A stretch of DNA of 64,000 nt from Schizochytrium sp. TIO01 (GCA_004764695.1 SMSO01000036.1:392001-456000); one strand, 5' to 3'. Counted from the first letter of the stretch, positions 1-11,241 are shown. Translations and numbers: made by a program. Notes: generated by a model from the letters alone, not told the origin.

Positions 1-140
1 CCATCAGAAAATGTATAAAAGAGAAAACTACATTAAGTTTTTACATGTACAAAATCACGATTCCGCTTGGCGTGAAGAGATTTCTGGAGATCGGAATACG
101 TTATAATAAACAGTAGCTTTTAAAATATAGGCGACACATC

Positions 141-3100
141 TCAAGAGATAGGAGCAGCCCCGTTGCCCTCAATGCCAATTGTAAAGTTTGGCATTCTATC
201 CATTTCAGGAGTTTTGTAGGCATTGCTACGAATTCCAACTGATGTGCGTTTGCTAGGCAAGACTGAACGCGTAATTGGAATTCCACTTTCATGCAGAGAG
301 ATATCTGACCCATCCTCGCTAGAAGACATCCTCAACATATGAGAGGAGGGCATAGTCGCCGGGGAGGGTCCATTAGTATTATTGGCATTACCGTTTTTGC
401 CTTGCTGAGCACTACTAGACCGCCGACGCAACCGCGAAGGGTCTATACTTTGCGTAACAATGCTGCGACGTTTTGGGGAAATACTGTCTGTCTTTTTTTC
501 CGCTAGCAAACTCATGAGTTCTTTAGCAGAAGCCCCAGCACCTGTTTTCCATGTTTTCATCGTCAAGCCAAAGCCCTTTGCAAATCCCACACTCATCTCA
601 CGCTTGCTTCGGCTACTGAAAAGACCACTATCGTGCCGGGTTGTTACATCATGACAATACGTCTGCAAAAGAAACACCGCAAAGCCTTCTTCATTGTTCA
701 ACTTCATCTTGCTTGCAGTTTTAGCGGCCTTACGAAAACATGAAGCTGCCTTGGTACTCTTTTCTCGCAAGGCGTATAGAAGTCCCTTACAGCGATATAC
801 TATTGGCTTATATGCCGAAAAGGTATCTGCGAAGGTCTTGAAACTCTTACATAGATGTTTGACAGATTCTTGCATTATCGTAGCACTCAAACGTTTCTTG
901 CGATGAGCACTCTTGCTTGACGGCGGAGCTTGGAATTGTACAACCTGAACAAATGAGTAAAAAAGCATCTCATAAGCAATACCTAAGTACCACACCATCG
1001 GTGTTTGCGCAGTATCAAGGAGCAGATTCCAAGCCACAGTGGCATACTGGATTGCTTCAGAGCGGTTGTACCCAGGACTGTTTCGATCTCCAAGCTTCCA
1101 TGCACGCATAGCTGCTAAAAGAATCTGATCTACTCGCATCATTCTTTCATCGCCCATATCATAGACATTTGTCGGAAGCCCCATCCTAAGAGATGCATCA
1201 AGTCCTCCAGAAATACTTCCTCCGAATGCAGGTGCAGTTTGATTGAGTCCAGATGATCCCTGACGCAGTAAGTCTGGGTTGTTCAATACCACACTCTGAC
1301 GACGAGACGAACGTCTCGGAAGACCAGCGGGTTCCTGGGAGCAGACACTGTCGTCTTCAGTTAATACTCGCTTCGCGCCATTCGCCCCACCAGTTGTGAT
1401 AGTCTTTTTCTGAATAAGACGAGCACCAGCTTGAACTGGTGCTCCAGGGACAGACTCTTCATAAGTTGAAATCTCAGCCAAGGTGACTAGAATACCACAG
1501 CGACGAAATCGAACGATTGCACTCCAAGCATCAATCCATAGCTCCACTTGGGGACTGTGTGAAGCACGAGAAAACTCGTCGGAGAGAGTGCGACAAATAT
1601 TGCTGGCCTCACCTAGAGAATCTGAGTTCATCTCAACATCAACGAGCATTAATTTGCACTCCAGCACATGCTTATGGTATACTTGGATGGAGGTTGCCAA
1701 ATTTGAAGACAGAAATCGGCTTTGAGCTTGTTGCAATGCCTTCTTGCCTTCATCATAAGACCCCTTACTAATAAAAGCAAGAGCAGTGACTTGATAAAGC
1801 ACACCAAACAGGTAGTTCTGATCCCAACTTTCTAAGGTATTCATTTCCTTTTCCATCTGCTCAACTGTCTCGGTGGAAAAGTTGGGCTTAATCTTGCTAT
1901 ATTTCGGGGAAACTGCATGAGCAATGAGGGCCATCAGTTGTACCAAGCGCGAGTCCTTCGGAAGATTGTGTGCCAGTAGTACTGAGACAAAATCTTTCAC
2001 ATGATCGATCAGACGATCATGGTCCATATTGAAAAACATTGTTTGCAACAAAAGAGCTTGGGTCCACAACCAGTGCATGTTTTGCGAAATGAAATCGGAG
2101 TCCTTGATATCAGTAGACTTTTGAGAGAAAAAGCCACGGGAGTGAAAAATAGATGAAGTGAACATGCGACGAAGGGAAGGGCGTTTCGGGCGACCTGATT
2201 TAGTCAAGTCTCCAGCCATTACAAACTCTACCGATGCATTGTCTCCAGCTTCACTTTCAGTGTCGGCTGTTCGGTTTGACCCTGCTCTAGGTCGTCCTAA
2301 AAAGCTTGCATTACCACTAAACTCTGGCAAACTACCACCTTCTGGAGTTCCTGGCGAGGAGATAGATCGTGGCTTCTTAGATCCGTTCGTGATTTCTTCT
2401 GCACGACCAAACGCAGAAGCCCCACGTGGTTGCAAGCGACTACCCATTCCATGTACTAGACGTGGGCTTACATCAGCAGACTGGGCCCTATCTAAGGGAA
2501 ATGGAACCCTCGTTGGCGTTCCATGACTTTGACTTTGGTGGCGGGGCATAGATCCTGTAGTTGCTCGTGGTCGGGTGGCATATCTTCTTCTTGGGAGGCT
2601 TGCTGAAGGCACTTCATCATCCGTGTGAGAAATACCTAATCGGGAGCTAGGCCCACTACTAAAGGGATACAACCGACGAAATGAAGACTGACCTGAGAAT
2701 GCAAGAGATGGTGGTACGGCCGAAGCAATTGGAGTACCAACTGTACCATCTGGTTGCAAACCTGACCTTAATGCCCATTCTACGGGCTCTTCTAAGATAC
2801 CTTGGCCTGCACGATCAGATAAACCTAACATCTCGTCAACTTGTTGCAAGTATGAAATTGCTTCATGATGGCGGCCCAGGTAAAGAAGAAGTTCTGCTAG
2901 AGTCAGCTTCATAGAAGCAATATCACTGGTTTCAAGCTTTGCAGATGTCTTGCTTACGCGATTCACAGCATCTTGAAGATAGAATCTTGCATTACCAAGT
3001 TGGCCATGCTTAAGACGAGTACAAGCAGTCTTATACAAACAACGGATACAATTCTTGTCATCCTTGGCTTTACCATAATGTTGAGCCAAAAGTGGCTCGA

Positions 3101-6100
3101 CGAACTCAATCATACTATTACTGCTCTGCTCATTTAGCAAGGCACCCAAGCATTGTGCAGTTAAAAGGTGGTACCGTTCGACTTCGCGGGGGGGGATCAT
3201 TTTATAAACTGCATGGTGGTAATAGTCATGAGCAATTTTATACGCTTTTTCCCCTGGAAGGGAAGGTTGTTGCGTTTCTTCGATAAAGCGTTCCCGGACA
3301 AGGTCATCAATGAGACGCTGGTATGCTTCTGTGTCCACAGTTTTGAGCTTCTCGTTGAAAATATCATGAATTGTGAACTCCGACCTTGAATTTCGGCAAA
3401 GCAAGAAGGTTTGTTGCAAATCTTCGTCACGCAGACTAATATTGATATCATCCCATTTGCGGTAAACCTTTTCATTAGGTTCTGTTTCGACATCCGTGTT
3501 CAGCTTGATGTGTTTAAATTTAATTAGCTCTTCCATCTTGTCTTGCACATCAGCAAAAAGAATGAGGTCACGAATCATATTCACCGTAAAAGGACAATCA
3601 ACAACGCAGACCCACGTAAACGCGTGCTGTACATCCTCACGAAGGTTATCATATCGTTGCAGAATTGCTCCTTCGAGGCCATCAGAGAAAACATCTTCAA
3701 TATCTTGATCAAAAATCCAATCACCTGTGGTATCGTCCTGACGAATGTGCTTATTTGCAAGCATTCCTCGCACATATTCAAGAGCCCACAGAGGAAGGCC
3801 TCGAGAGGACTCCATCACGCGCTTAATTATATGTTGAGGCCATGTAGGGATGTCGAAAGTGTACTTTAGGAGTTCTTCAATGTCTGGCTGCTTTAGAGGC
3901 TCTACAGAAAACTCGTATAAGAATTGTGCAAAGCGCAAGCGTTTTAGGACTCGATCCTTGGCAGAACTTCGTACAGTTGCAATCACCATAACGCCAGGGC
4001 ATTGTGGGCCGACTATCGCACGCAAGAGAGTCACAGAAAGCTCATCAAGCCATTCCAAATCATCCAATGTAATACAGACTTTGGAATTAAGCTGATTGAT
4101 TGCCAGCATTACCACGAGACACATTACATCAGCAATCAAGGCATCAGTACCATGTAGCTGCTTACTTGAGGAAAGGTCATCTTCAAACTGAGAACTCATT
4201 CGCATACCTTCAGCTTGGTTGCTATTTGCCGAAGTAGCAAGGACATGAACCATGCACTGCGCAAGATCCTCAGCTTGGGAACTAAGAAAAACACGAATCG
4301 TGGTCTCATCTACTTTGCTTGCGATAATCGGGTACATGTGGCGAAAATGTATAACTTGGCGGTTAATGCGTCGCTGATCCATGAGTTCCTCTTGATCACT
4401 CATCTCAGCTTCTAGTTCAAGATCGAAATCCTCACTGTTATATGTTGCACAGCGCTCCAAGTCACAGCTTTTTTGCATTGGAACAACAGGGCGAACCACG
4501 CTCAGGCCAGAAGGAACTGAGGGAAGAGTATCTTGACTCAAACAACGTTGCTTATGGTTGGGAATACGATTCCCTGTTGACCGAGGACGCTGGGATGGTT
4601 CGTGGGGGGCCCTCTTGTTTCGTGTCTCACTACTCAATCGCCGAAGTTTATGTCTCATGCGCCCGAGTTTGCGCCCCCCACTACTGTATTTGCAGTTGGA
4701 GTTTAGCGAAGCACGGCTTGCAGAACGAAGCATCAAGAGTTCTTCATCGGTGAGTTTATGTTCTGCTACATTATCCTCATCATCATCTGAAGAGTACGAT
4801 AAAAGCTCATCTGCATTGTTACCACCTTCTCGATGCCGATTTCTCCCCTTGCTAGGCAATAACGACTGTTTGTTCAGCATGCTATCATCACTGTGGGTTA
4901 TACGTAACCCTGGTGGGTGCTCGGATACATCTTCACTAATGGGTGCTTCATGGTATTTCACACGACGTGCATAGCTTCCCAGAGAGCGGGGGCTCGCAAT
5001 CTTCGCGTTTGCGTCCCCATCGTCGTATCCTTCCTCATCACCCTCCTCTACCATTGAAGACAAATCATCATCCATATCACAGCCCCGTGTATGTTCATCA
5101 TCATCATCATCATCATCGTCATCGTCGTCGTCGTAGTCTTCTTCATCATCGTCCTCCTCATCAGAACTTGAAAATGAAGACGATGTATTAGTACCTCCAA
5201 ACAGGCTGCTATTGTTACTTGGTACTCGACCGCGGTGTTGAAGTGGCCTGGCAGGACTGTTTTCAACTTGCGAGGCAAGGTCTCCGCTGCTTCCACTGAG
5301 CCGTGAGAGGTATGTGTTAAGCTGCTCTTTAGCCTTAGCTTCTGTCCCACTGTTTTCACCCACGTCATCAAGAGTGCATGTTGAATCTGTACGGGCCATG
5401 CTCGAACTGTCGCGTTGGAAAGGGCTTCCAAAAAAATTGAGATTCTTTGTGTTGGGCAGGGACTTCCGTCGACCTACTTTTGAGGTAGTGTTTAGGTTTC
5501 CTCCGTTTTGGTCAAGCTCAACAAGCGCCTTTCGAAGCTCTTCACTGTTACTGAGATTTACAGAGATAGTACGACCTTGCGGAAGGAAATGTTTTTGGCT
5601 ACCACTTCCGAACCGAACACGGTTTCGCGCCGCTTGTAAAACGTACATGTGTGGAGAGTTCCGACGCTCGGGCAAGCTGTTGTCAGATTCCGCGCCCCCA
5701 CCAATTCGATACTCTCGAGTCCCTGCAGCATGTGGCTTCATCTCACGACCTACAATCCGGGCGCCCTTTGGCGACGACGGTAAAGCATCAGGCTCTTCTT
5801 CTGGGACAAGCTTTTCTACATGAACCTGTAGTTCATCGATAAGTTTAGCTAAAACTTCTTGATCTGCTTCAATACTCTTCCTGGAAAACTTGAATAAATC
5901 GCATATGAATCCACGGAGACCCTCGTACCCGATACTCATACCACCAGAGTCGCCAAAGTCTCCTTGAGCTCTCGGATCTGCCCCGATCGAATCGTAAAAC
6001 GAAGCTCGTTCCTTCGCTCGGGTTGCAGGTGTCCAACCGAGAAGTTTTGTGTCTTCGTATACTTCGTTCACTGTAATTTGATAGCGAATCCAATTGAGCA

Positions 6101-8666
6101 AGTTGGTCTTGCCCATGCCTTCTTCCGCGTCGATCAGGATAAAAGGGTCAATAATTCCTCGTGTAAAAGCAAACATCCAAGGACTGATCTCATCTTTTTC
6201 TTTTTTGCGACCATAACAGAAGAAACTGTCGGCGGTGGCATCAATATTAATGTCAGCATTGGAAGGGTTAGAAGCTGGACCAGAGCAGCCTGTGCCGTCG
6301 GTTTCGATAAGTGAGCCCATCGATCCCAAGGAACCTACTTGAGACTGGGAACTACCCGCAAGAAAGCTGTGGGATTTACGTTCAGTCATGCGCATGGGCT
6401 TAAACAAGGGGACCTTTTCCTTAAGACCCTTAACATGAACACTGTCGACTTGAAGAAATGTAGGGCCCATCTTCGAGTGCTGATACACTACAGAGAGCCT
6501 AACATTATCTGCTGTTGCCTCGTCACAGAGAATACCCTCATCATGCTTATATGCAACGTTCATTAAACGTGCAGCAAGATTGACACAGTGTCCAACGACA
6601 GACCATTCACGACGCTCGGGGCCCTTAAGGTCCACGTTGAGGCCATCCACGAGACCTACTTGTGAACCAATCGGTCCACAAAAAGCACGGCCAGTAGTGA
6701 CACCAATAGCTGTTTTGATACGCTGACTCTCGTCTTGAATATTTTCTGGCTGAGACTTATCGATAGAGAGTTGCAAGTCAAGAGCCGTGGCAACTGCCCG
6801 GGCAGCATCGTCTTTGTGACGATGCGTACTCACTCCAAAACAAACGATAAGCACACAACCTTTGTCATCAACAATGAACTGCCGAATCATACCTTCATGA
6901 TGGTTAACAATGCGCTGGGCGCGAGTGAAAATGTCTTGCAATAGGTCTAGTTGCTCGGGATCGGTCTTGTATCCAAAGGTTTTAGCATCATTGCTTATAT
7001 TCATGAAAAGGACAGACACAAGACGGACGTCATTGTGAATCTTCTGACGACCTTTCATTTGCTTGACAATATGTGCAGGAATATAGGACTCAAGTACACC
7101 AAGAAGCAGATCAATAGGCGGGAGCATGGCTTGAAGAGTTGTGACATTGCTGGAGTGTCTTCGACTACGAGTGTCAAGCTCTGTCTGAACAGTGACCTTT
7201 TTGATAAGGTAGTAGCTTGGCTTTTTTGGAGGTACAATGGAAGACAGTGAGCCCTGAGCGCCTCTTGAAAGAGGTCGACGGCCATGAAGCGGGACATCTC
7301 CAGTTGTGCAGGATCTTTCTTGGCTGTTGAGCTGTGTGAAACCACCTTGCAACTGCTGATTCTGATGTCTCGAGGTTTCGTTGCTGAGTAAACTGCTAAT
7401 ACTACTAACGCTACCACCAGCAGCATCGTCGCCGCTTCCTCCGGCGCAGTGCATCGACGCAGATACGGCATCTTCTCCAAAAAATCGACTCGCTTTAGAT
7501 GGTTCATTATCAGATTCGTCAATCTTGCTGCAAATTGCAATCGTTCGAACATAACGCCATACTTGTTGACCTATTACAACGGTTTCAGGAGCTGCCAAGT
7601 CAACTGCTACACCTGCAAGACGCATTGCTTCTCCAGTAATAAGAATTTCTCTCTTGGAGTGGACATCGCCACCTCCCACAGAAACGATGGACACCTTTCC
7701 ACTTGCGAGACCGCAATGGAGACGTAGTATCTTTTCTTCATCCCCAACTCGAACAGTTTCCACTAAGGACTTGGCCTTATATGCACAAAGAGTAGCTGCC
7801 TGCGCGTAGCTCTCCATAAGATGTTGCTTCTGTTGCTTAGATAAGCGAGGTGATGAGTTTCCTCGCTTCATGTCGGACACTTGTGGCTTCCAGATACATA
7901 AAACGGCGTCACCAGCAAACTTTACAACATCTCCTCCAAATTCGTTGATGGTTTCGATGAGACGGGTGAAGTATTTGTTGAGACAATTTGTTACCACTGC
8001 CTCGACACCAGCATTCACACCTCGGAGTTCACAAAAAGTTTCTGCAAGTGCAGTGTAACCTGTAACATCAGCCATGAGGATGACAGCATCGACAGTATCA
8101 CAGATATCTTTGACTCGACTTCTATCGTCATTGGTAAAGCTTGATTTCATACTGCTATGGTCATTCATAGGGCTCAAAGCATTGCTGCTGCCGCTTGGGC
8201 GTATTGTATTTGCATTTGGGAGGACATTTTCGCTACGCCCACGTTGCGTTGGTGACGACCACCGCTCACTTAAATATTCCACAACGAGACCGGGTACGTA
8301 AGGAACAAAAGCCTCTGCCTTGCGTTTATAGTCACTGCTAGTGGAATCCAAAATGCTTTGTTTTCGGTCCTGTACAAAAATGTGACTTTTAGGCAAAGCA
8401 ATTTGTGTCTGGGAGGACCAGTATTTGAGCATTCGATCATGTGTGTCCTTGGTAAAGAGCTTGCGCATCAGGTTGCCGACAAATCCATGGCATAAAGGGC
8501 AGATATGGTCACAGTGCACAGACCTACCATCAAAAGCTTCTGGACGAAAAGCGTCAGCAAGAAGAACACAACCTGCTCTGCGCTCACCACAACATCTGCA
8601 CCATTGCAAGTTCTCGCTGTCATTCTCAAAATTATTATTCGTGTTGCCTCCCATGCCGTTGTGCAT
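141..8666 (-). CDS. ADCY10-like soluble adenylyl cyclase, 2,841 aa
   Basis: Probably makes cAMP from ATP as a cytosolic class III cyclase of the bicarbonate-sensor (ADCY10/sAC) type. Seen: two cyclase homology domains. C1 (about residues 190-370) has MADVTGYTALAETF and VVKFAGDAVLCIW, so both metal-binding Asp are present. C2 (about 545-770) has VDDKGCVLIVCFG and EWSVVGHCVNLAARL, with the metal Asp positions degenerate. That is the known sAC arrangement, one shared active site at the C1/C2 interface. A P-loop EEGMGKTN (about 847) and a Walker-B-like ITLDDLEWLD (about 1535) give the sAC-type NTPase region, followed by a helical C-terminus. Odd: a Cys/His cluster at residues 23-60 (CRCC, HCDHICPLCH), a run of about 20 acidic residues near 1180, and large Ser-rich inserts. 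These make it much longer than animal sAC (about 1,600 aa). Start: the first in-frame ATG after a TAA at 8760-8762. No intron is needed. Confidence 0.88.
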   Translation of the reverse strand: MHNGMGGNTNNNFENDSENLQWCRCCGERRAGCVLLADAFRPEAFDGRSVHCDHICPLCHGFVGNLMRKLFTKDTHDRMLKYWSSQTQIALPKSHIFVQDRKQSILDSTSSDYKRKAEAFVPYVPGLVVEYLSERWSSPTQRGRSENVLPNANTIRPSGSSNALSPMNDHSSMKSSFTNDDRSRVKDICDTVDAVILMADVTGYTALAETFCELRGVNAGVEAVVTNCLNKYFTRLIETINEFGGDVVKFAGDAVLCIWKPQVSDMKRGNSSPRLSKQQKQHLMESYAQAATLCAYKAKSLVETVRVGDEEKILRLHCGLASGKVSIVSVGGGDVHSKREILITGEAMRLAGVAVDLAAPETVVIGQQVWRYVRTIAICSKIDESDNEPSKASRFFGEDAVSASMHCAGGSGDDAAGGSVSSISSLLSNETSRHQNQQLQGGFTQLNSQERSCTTGDVPLHGRRPLSRGAQGSLSSIVPPKKPSYYLIKKVTVQTELDTRSRRHSSNVTTLQAMLPPIDLLLGVLESYIPAHIVKQMKGRQKIHNDVRLVSVLFMNISNDAKTFGYKTDPEQLDLLQDIFTRAQRIVNHHEGMIRQFIVDDKGCVLIVCFGVSTHRHKDDAARAVATALDLQLSIDKSQPENIQDESQRIKTAIGVTTGRAFCGPIGSQVGLVDGLNVDLKGPERREWSVVGHCVNLAARLMNVAYKHDEGILCDEATADNVRLSVVYQHSKMGPTFLQVDSVHVKGLKEKVPLFKPMRMTERKSHSFLAGSSQSQVGSLGSMGSLIETDGTGCSGPASNPSNADINIDATADSFFCYGRKKEKDEISPWMFAFTRGIIDPFILIDAEEGMGKTNLLNWIRYQITVNEVYEDTKLLGWTPATRAKERASFYDSIGADPRAQGDFGDSGGMSIGYEGLRGFICDLFKFSRKSIEADQEVLAKLIDELQVHVEKLVPEEEPDALPSSPKGARIVGREMKPHAAGTREYRIGGGAESDNSLPERRNSPHMYVLQAARNRVRFGSGSQKHFLPQGRTISVNLSNSEELRKALVELDQNGGNLNTTSKVGRRKSLPNTKNLNFFGSPFQRDSSSMARTDSTCTLDDVGENSGTEAKAKEQLNTYLSRLSGSSGDLASQVENSPARPLQHRGRVPSNNSSLFGGTNTSSSFSSSDEEDDDEEDYDDDDDDDDDDDDEHTRGCDMDDDLSSMVEEGDEEGYDDGDANAKIASPRSLGSYARRVKYHEAPISEDVSEHPPGLRITHSDDSMLNKQSLLPSKGRNRHREGGNNADELLSYSSDDDEDNVAEHKLTDEELLMLRSASRASLNSNCKYSSGGRKLGRMRHKLRRLSSETRNKRAPHEPSQRPRSTGNRIPNHKQRCLSQDTLPSVPSGLSVVRPVVPMQKSCDLERCATYNSEDFDLELEAEMSDQEELMDQRRINRQVIHFRHMYPIIASKVDETTIRVFLSSQAEDLAQCMVHVLATSANSNQAEGMRMSSQFEDDLSSSKQLHGTDALIADVMCLVVMLAINQLNSKVCITLDDLEWLDELSVTLLRAIVGPQCPGVMVIATVRSSAKDRVLKRLRFAQFLYEFSVEPLKQPDIEELLKYTFDIPTWPQHIIKRVMESSRGLPLWALEYVRGMLANKHIRQDDTTGDWIFDQDIEDVFSDGLEGAILQRYDNLREDVQHAFTWVCVVDCPFTVNMIRDLILFADVQDKMEELIKFKHIKLNTDVETEPNEKVYRKWDDINISLRDEDLQQTFLLCRNSRSEFTIHDIFNEKLKTVDTEAYQRLIDDLVRERFIEETQQPSLPGEKAYKIAHDYYHHAVYKMIPPREVERYHLLTAQCLGALLNEQSSNSMIEFVEPLLAQHYGKAKDDKNCIRCLYKTACTRLKHGQLGNARFYLQDAVNRVSKTSAKLETSDIASMKLTLAELLLYLGRHHEAISYLQQVDEMLGLSDRAGQGILEEPVEWALRSGLQPDGTVGTPIASAVPPSLAFSGQSSFRRLYPFSSGPSSRLGISHTDDEVPSASLPRRRYATRPRATTGSMPRHQSQSHGTPTRVPFPLDRAQSADVSPRLVHGMGSRLQPRGASAFGRAEEITNGSKKPRSISSPGTPEGGSLPEFSGNASFLGRPRAGSNRTADTESEAGDNASVEFVMAGDLTKSGRPKRPSLRRMFTSSIFHSRGFFSQKSTDIKDSDFISQNMHWLWTQALLLQTMFFNMDHDRLIDHVKDFVSVLLAHNLPKDSRLVQLMALIAHAVSPKYSKIKPNFSTETVEQMEKEMNTLESWDQNYLFGVLYQVTALAFISKGSYDEGKKALQQAQSRFLSSNLATSIQVYHKHVLECKLMLVDVEMNSDSLGEASNICRTLSDEFSRASHSPQVELWIDAWSAIVRFRRCGILVTLAEISTYEESVPGAPVQAGARLIQKKTITTGGANGAKRVLTEDDSVCSQEPAGLPRRSSRRQSVVLNNPDLLRQGSSGLNQTAPAFGGSISGGLDASLRMGLPTNVYDMGDERMMRVDQILLAAMRAWKLGDRNSPGYNRSEAIQYATVAWNLLLDTAQTPMVWYLGIAYEMLFYSFVQVVQFQAPPSSKSAHRKKRLSATIMQESVKHLCKSFKTFADTFSAYKPIVYRCKGLLYALREKSTKAASCFRKAAKTASKMKLNNEEGFAVFLLQTYCHDVTTRHDSGLFSSRSKREMSVGFAKGFGLTMKTWKTGAGASAKELMSLLAEKKTDSISPKRRSIVTQSIDPSRLRRRSSSAQQGKNGNANNTNGPSPATMPSSHMLRMSSSEDGSDISLHESGIPITRSVLPSKRTSVGIRSNAYKTPEMDRMPNFTIGIEGNGAAPIS

Positions 8667-9123
8667 AGCACCAAAGAGACTATGGTTGATATATGTATTG
8701 TTTCCGATGATACCGTTGTTGCCGCTGTTGTTGTTGTTATTGTTGTTGTTATTGTTGTTTTACTGATGTTGTTGCTGATGCTGCTGCCGTAGTTTTTGTT
8801 CATGTTCACGTTGGATGTCGCGCTGTTGTTCATAATGCTGTGTGCTATAAAAATATGATTGTATTATACACGTGAAGGCAATACCCGACTGGTTGTGCCT
8901 TCAGCCAAGCAGCAAAATCTTCGAGGTTGCGCGATAGACGTATAGAGATCCTGATTTCGCACACGCAAAGTTTTTTGCCAACGATGAGCGAGCTCTTCTC
9001 ACGACACTCTGCCGCGCAATCTATCGTCGCTGATGCAGGGTACAATAATATAAATTTGCCACGAAAGCAGCCACGTGAAGCAGATACGCAGTACCTACAC
9101 TTCAGGAGGCAACACCTGTTCCA
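8667..9123. other. Upstream region of the cyclase gene with a (GTT/ATT)n tract
   Basis: Between the cyclase start and a possible plus-strand exon. A GTT/ATT trinucleotide tract at about 8723-8759 would read as poly-Asn in the cyclase frame, continuous with the cyclase ATG and closed only by the TAA at 8760-8762. It is either 5' UTR or part of a spliced N-terminal exon. No other gene was recognised here. Confidence 0.5.
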
Positions 9124-9327
9124 ATGTCAGCAGGAGCTTCTGATTTCTCACCAGCTCTGTATCGTGAGCTATCTAAGCCAACCGGGCTTGCCTCCCAAGC
9201 ACTGGCCAAGTGGGACCTAGTCTGGGACGATAATGTTGTCTCGGATCCTAGGCGTCCCAGACGCTCGCTCCCGATCCTCCGCTCCGCCGTTCCACCCGTA
9301 TCGAGGTCCGCCGTGCTCCCAGACAGG
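9124..9327 (+). CDS. Possible first exon of an unidentified gene
   Basis: An ATG opens a 68-codon frame beginning MSAGASDFSPALYRELSKP, with a balanced, protein-like composition in its first 40 residues. The frame stops at a TAG that overlaps a good splice donor (CAGACAG followed by GTAGGT at about 9328). That is what a first exon of a spliced gene would look like. It is divergent from the cyclase gene across about 450 bp. No downstream exon could be identified and no family is recognised. A chance ORF remains possible. Confidence 0.25.
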
Positions 9328-11207
9328 TAGGTGTTTGCACCAGTTTGTGCGAGCTTTGCGTGGCCTTCTCAGATTCCTCCTCCGCCAGACTTGCCAGCGC
9401 TCGCTAACTTCTGTAAATATGATTATGTTTTCTTTGCGATCAATCGATTTTGATCGATCACAGTGAGTTCACTTTTTTCCTTTTCTTTCTCTCCTCTTTC
9501 TTTCTCTGTTCTTCTCTTTTTCTCTTTTCTTTTTCTTCCTCTTCTCCGCTGCTTCTTCTTCCTTTCTTACGTTTGCCCGACTCCTGCCGCTTCCCTACGA
9601 GTCATCTAACGCTAACTGTAGAGGCAAGTGCAGCCCAGAAGCAGTTCTTCGGATTGTGTAATTTCCGATTTGTATACTTTGAGCTATTTTTACTTTTGGC
9701 CAATGAAATCACTCAATCAATGGAAATAATAATCAAGACGCCACTGCTCATCACCAGGAGCATGGTTTGCGAGCGACAATGCGAGCGGAGCCAGGGCCAA
9801 GGTCTAGTATTGTCTTGCATGCTTGCATGTGCGTTTCTTCTTTACGCCCTCGCAGCTTGTGTATTGAATACGGTCCTGCAAACTAAATCAAAATTCTCAG
9901 CGAAGATCATTTCGTAGAGAGCGTCAGCCTATAAGTCTGCTTCTCACTGTTTAGTTCACCCACGTTTGATCGAGCTGAAAGTCTTTTCAAGAAACCTGAG
10001 CTGGCGCGCATGCAGCCAACAAGGCGTCAAAGCACAGCACTCGATCCAAAGCAAACCTGCAGGCTATATCTCGGTACAATGTCAATTCTCACGGAGTTCT
10101 CTCAAAAAAGAGGAGCTATATGCCTGATTGCTTCAAGTTCGTATTCTTCTTCGCTCATCACGAGCCACCTTTCTTAGAAGCCCAGAACTGGCATTCCTCC
10201 CTCTGAAAACAGTCGCCTCCTTTCACATAGTAATCAAAATGAGGAGAAGAGTTTTAATTTAATTTTTTAAAAGAATAAAGTAAACAACATTAAAAACAGA
10301 TCAGGAACTACTAAACACCATTTTAAGAGAAGTAAGAACATGTTCAATTCTGATCATGAGAGAGGAGAAGGAAAAGGAAAAGGAGTACAGAATCGCGAGG
10401 CGACGAGGCGTCGCTGGTGCACGCTTCTTTCGTCTCCCCATTTGCAGCGCAGGCCCTTTCGTAGTCGCAGTGAATGGTCCTCGAAACAGCAACGCACTGA
10501 CATTTAGACTACCTCTTCCTTTTTTTAAAACATACTGAGGTGTGGAAACAATTGAAAGACCCGGAGAGGCTGAAAAACGATGGATGAAAGACACGCCGCC
10601 ATCCACGACCATTGGCAATCGCAAGAATACCACGGCCATGAACGAAGCCCGTGCCACGCAACGTACACAAGTTGTTTGGCCTCGCCGCCTTGGCCGCTCG
10701 CTGGGCAACCTCACGCTTGCTGTCTGCTGGCGCTGCTCGAAGTTGGTTGATTGCTTTCCTGTTTCTGGGTCGCCCGCCTGCCTCAGAAATGTGCAGTTAG
10801 TGCATCTTGGAGGCTCAATCAATCAAACTCGATCGATGACAGACGCAAGAAGCAAAACTGCAAATCCGGAGGACTGCCCCTTCGCCGCTCCACCTGCACG
10901 CGATCGAGGGATCTGGCGCTCCATTTCCTCTCGTCTCGCCGTGCCTCTTGAGCGTCATGTGCTCCTTGCCTGGTCTTAGGGCGGCTGCCAACCTCTGCTG
11001 CGATTGTTTCTTTCTTTGAGGCTTCAACCTCTGGAGCCAATTCCTGAGCCCACTTCGTTCTACGATGGTTTTCCGTTCGTGCTCTCGAACCGCGGCACTT
11101 CGACGGAGTTTGAGCCAAGGCTCTTCGCTCAGGGCTGGTTTCTTGCACGCGAGAGGAGACCGCCTCGACCAAGTTCGCGAGCTGCGACGAAAGCTAAGCT
11201 AAGCTCA

Positions 11208-11241
11208 GGCAAGCACAGCACAGCACAGCACAGCACAGCAA
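11208..11241. repeat. (CAGCA)n pentanucleotide repeat
   Basis: About six consecutive CAGCA-type units, read directly from the sequence. Confidence 0.85.

Noticed and set aside
460-8500. Many plus-strand and off-frame ORFs of 60-170 aa
   Set aside because: They lie within the cyclase gene in other frames and have no domain or natural composition.
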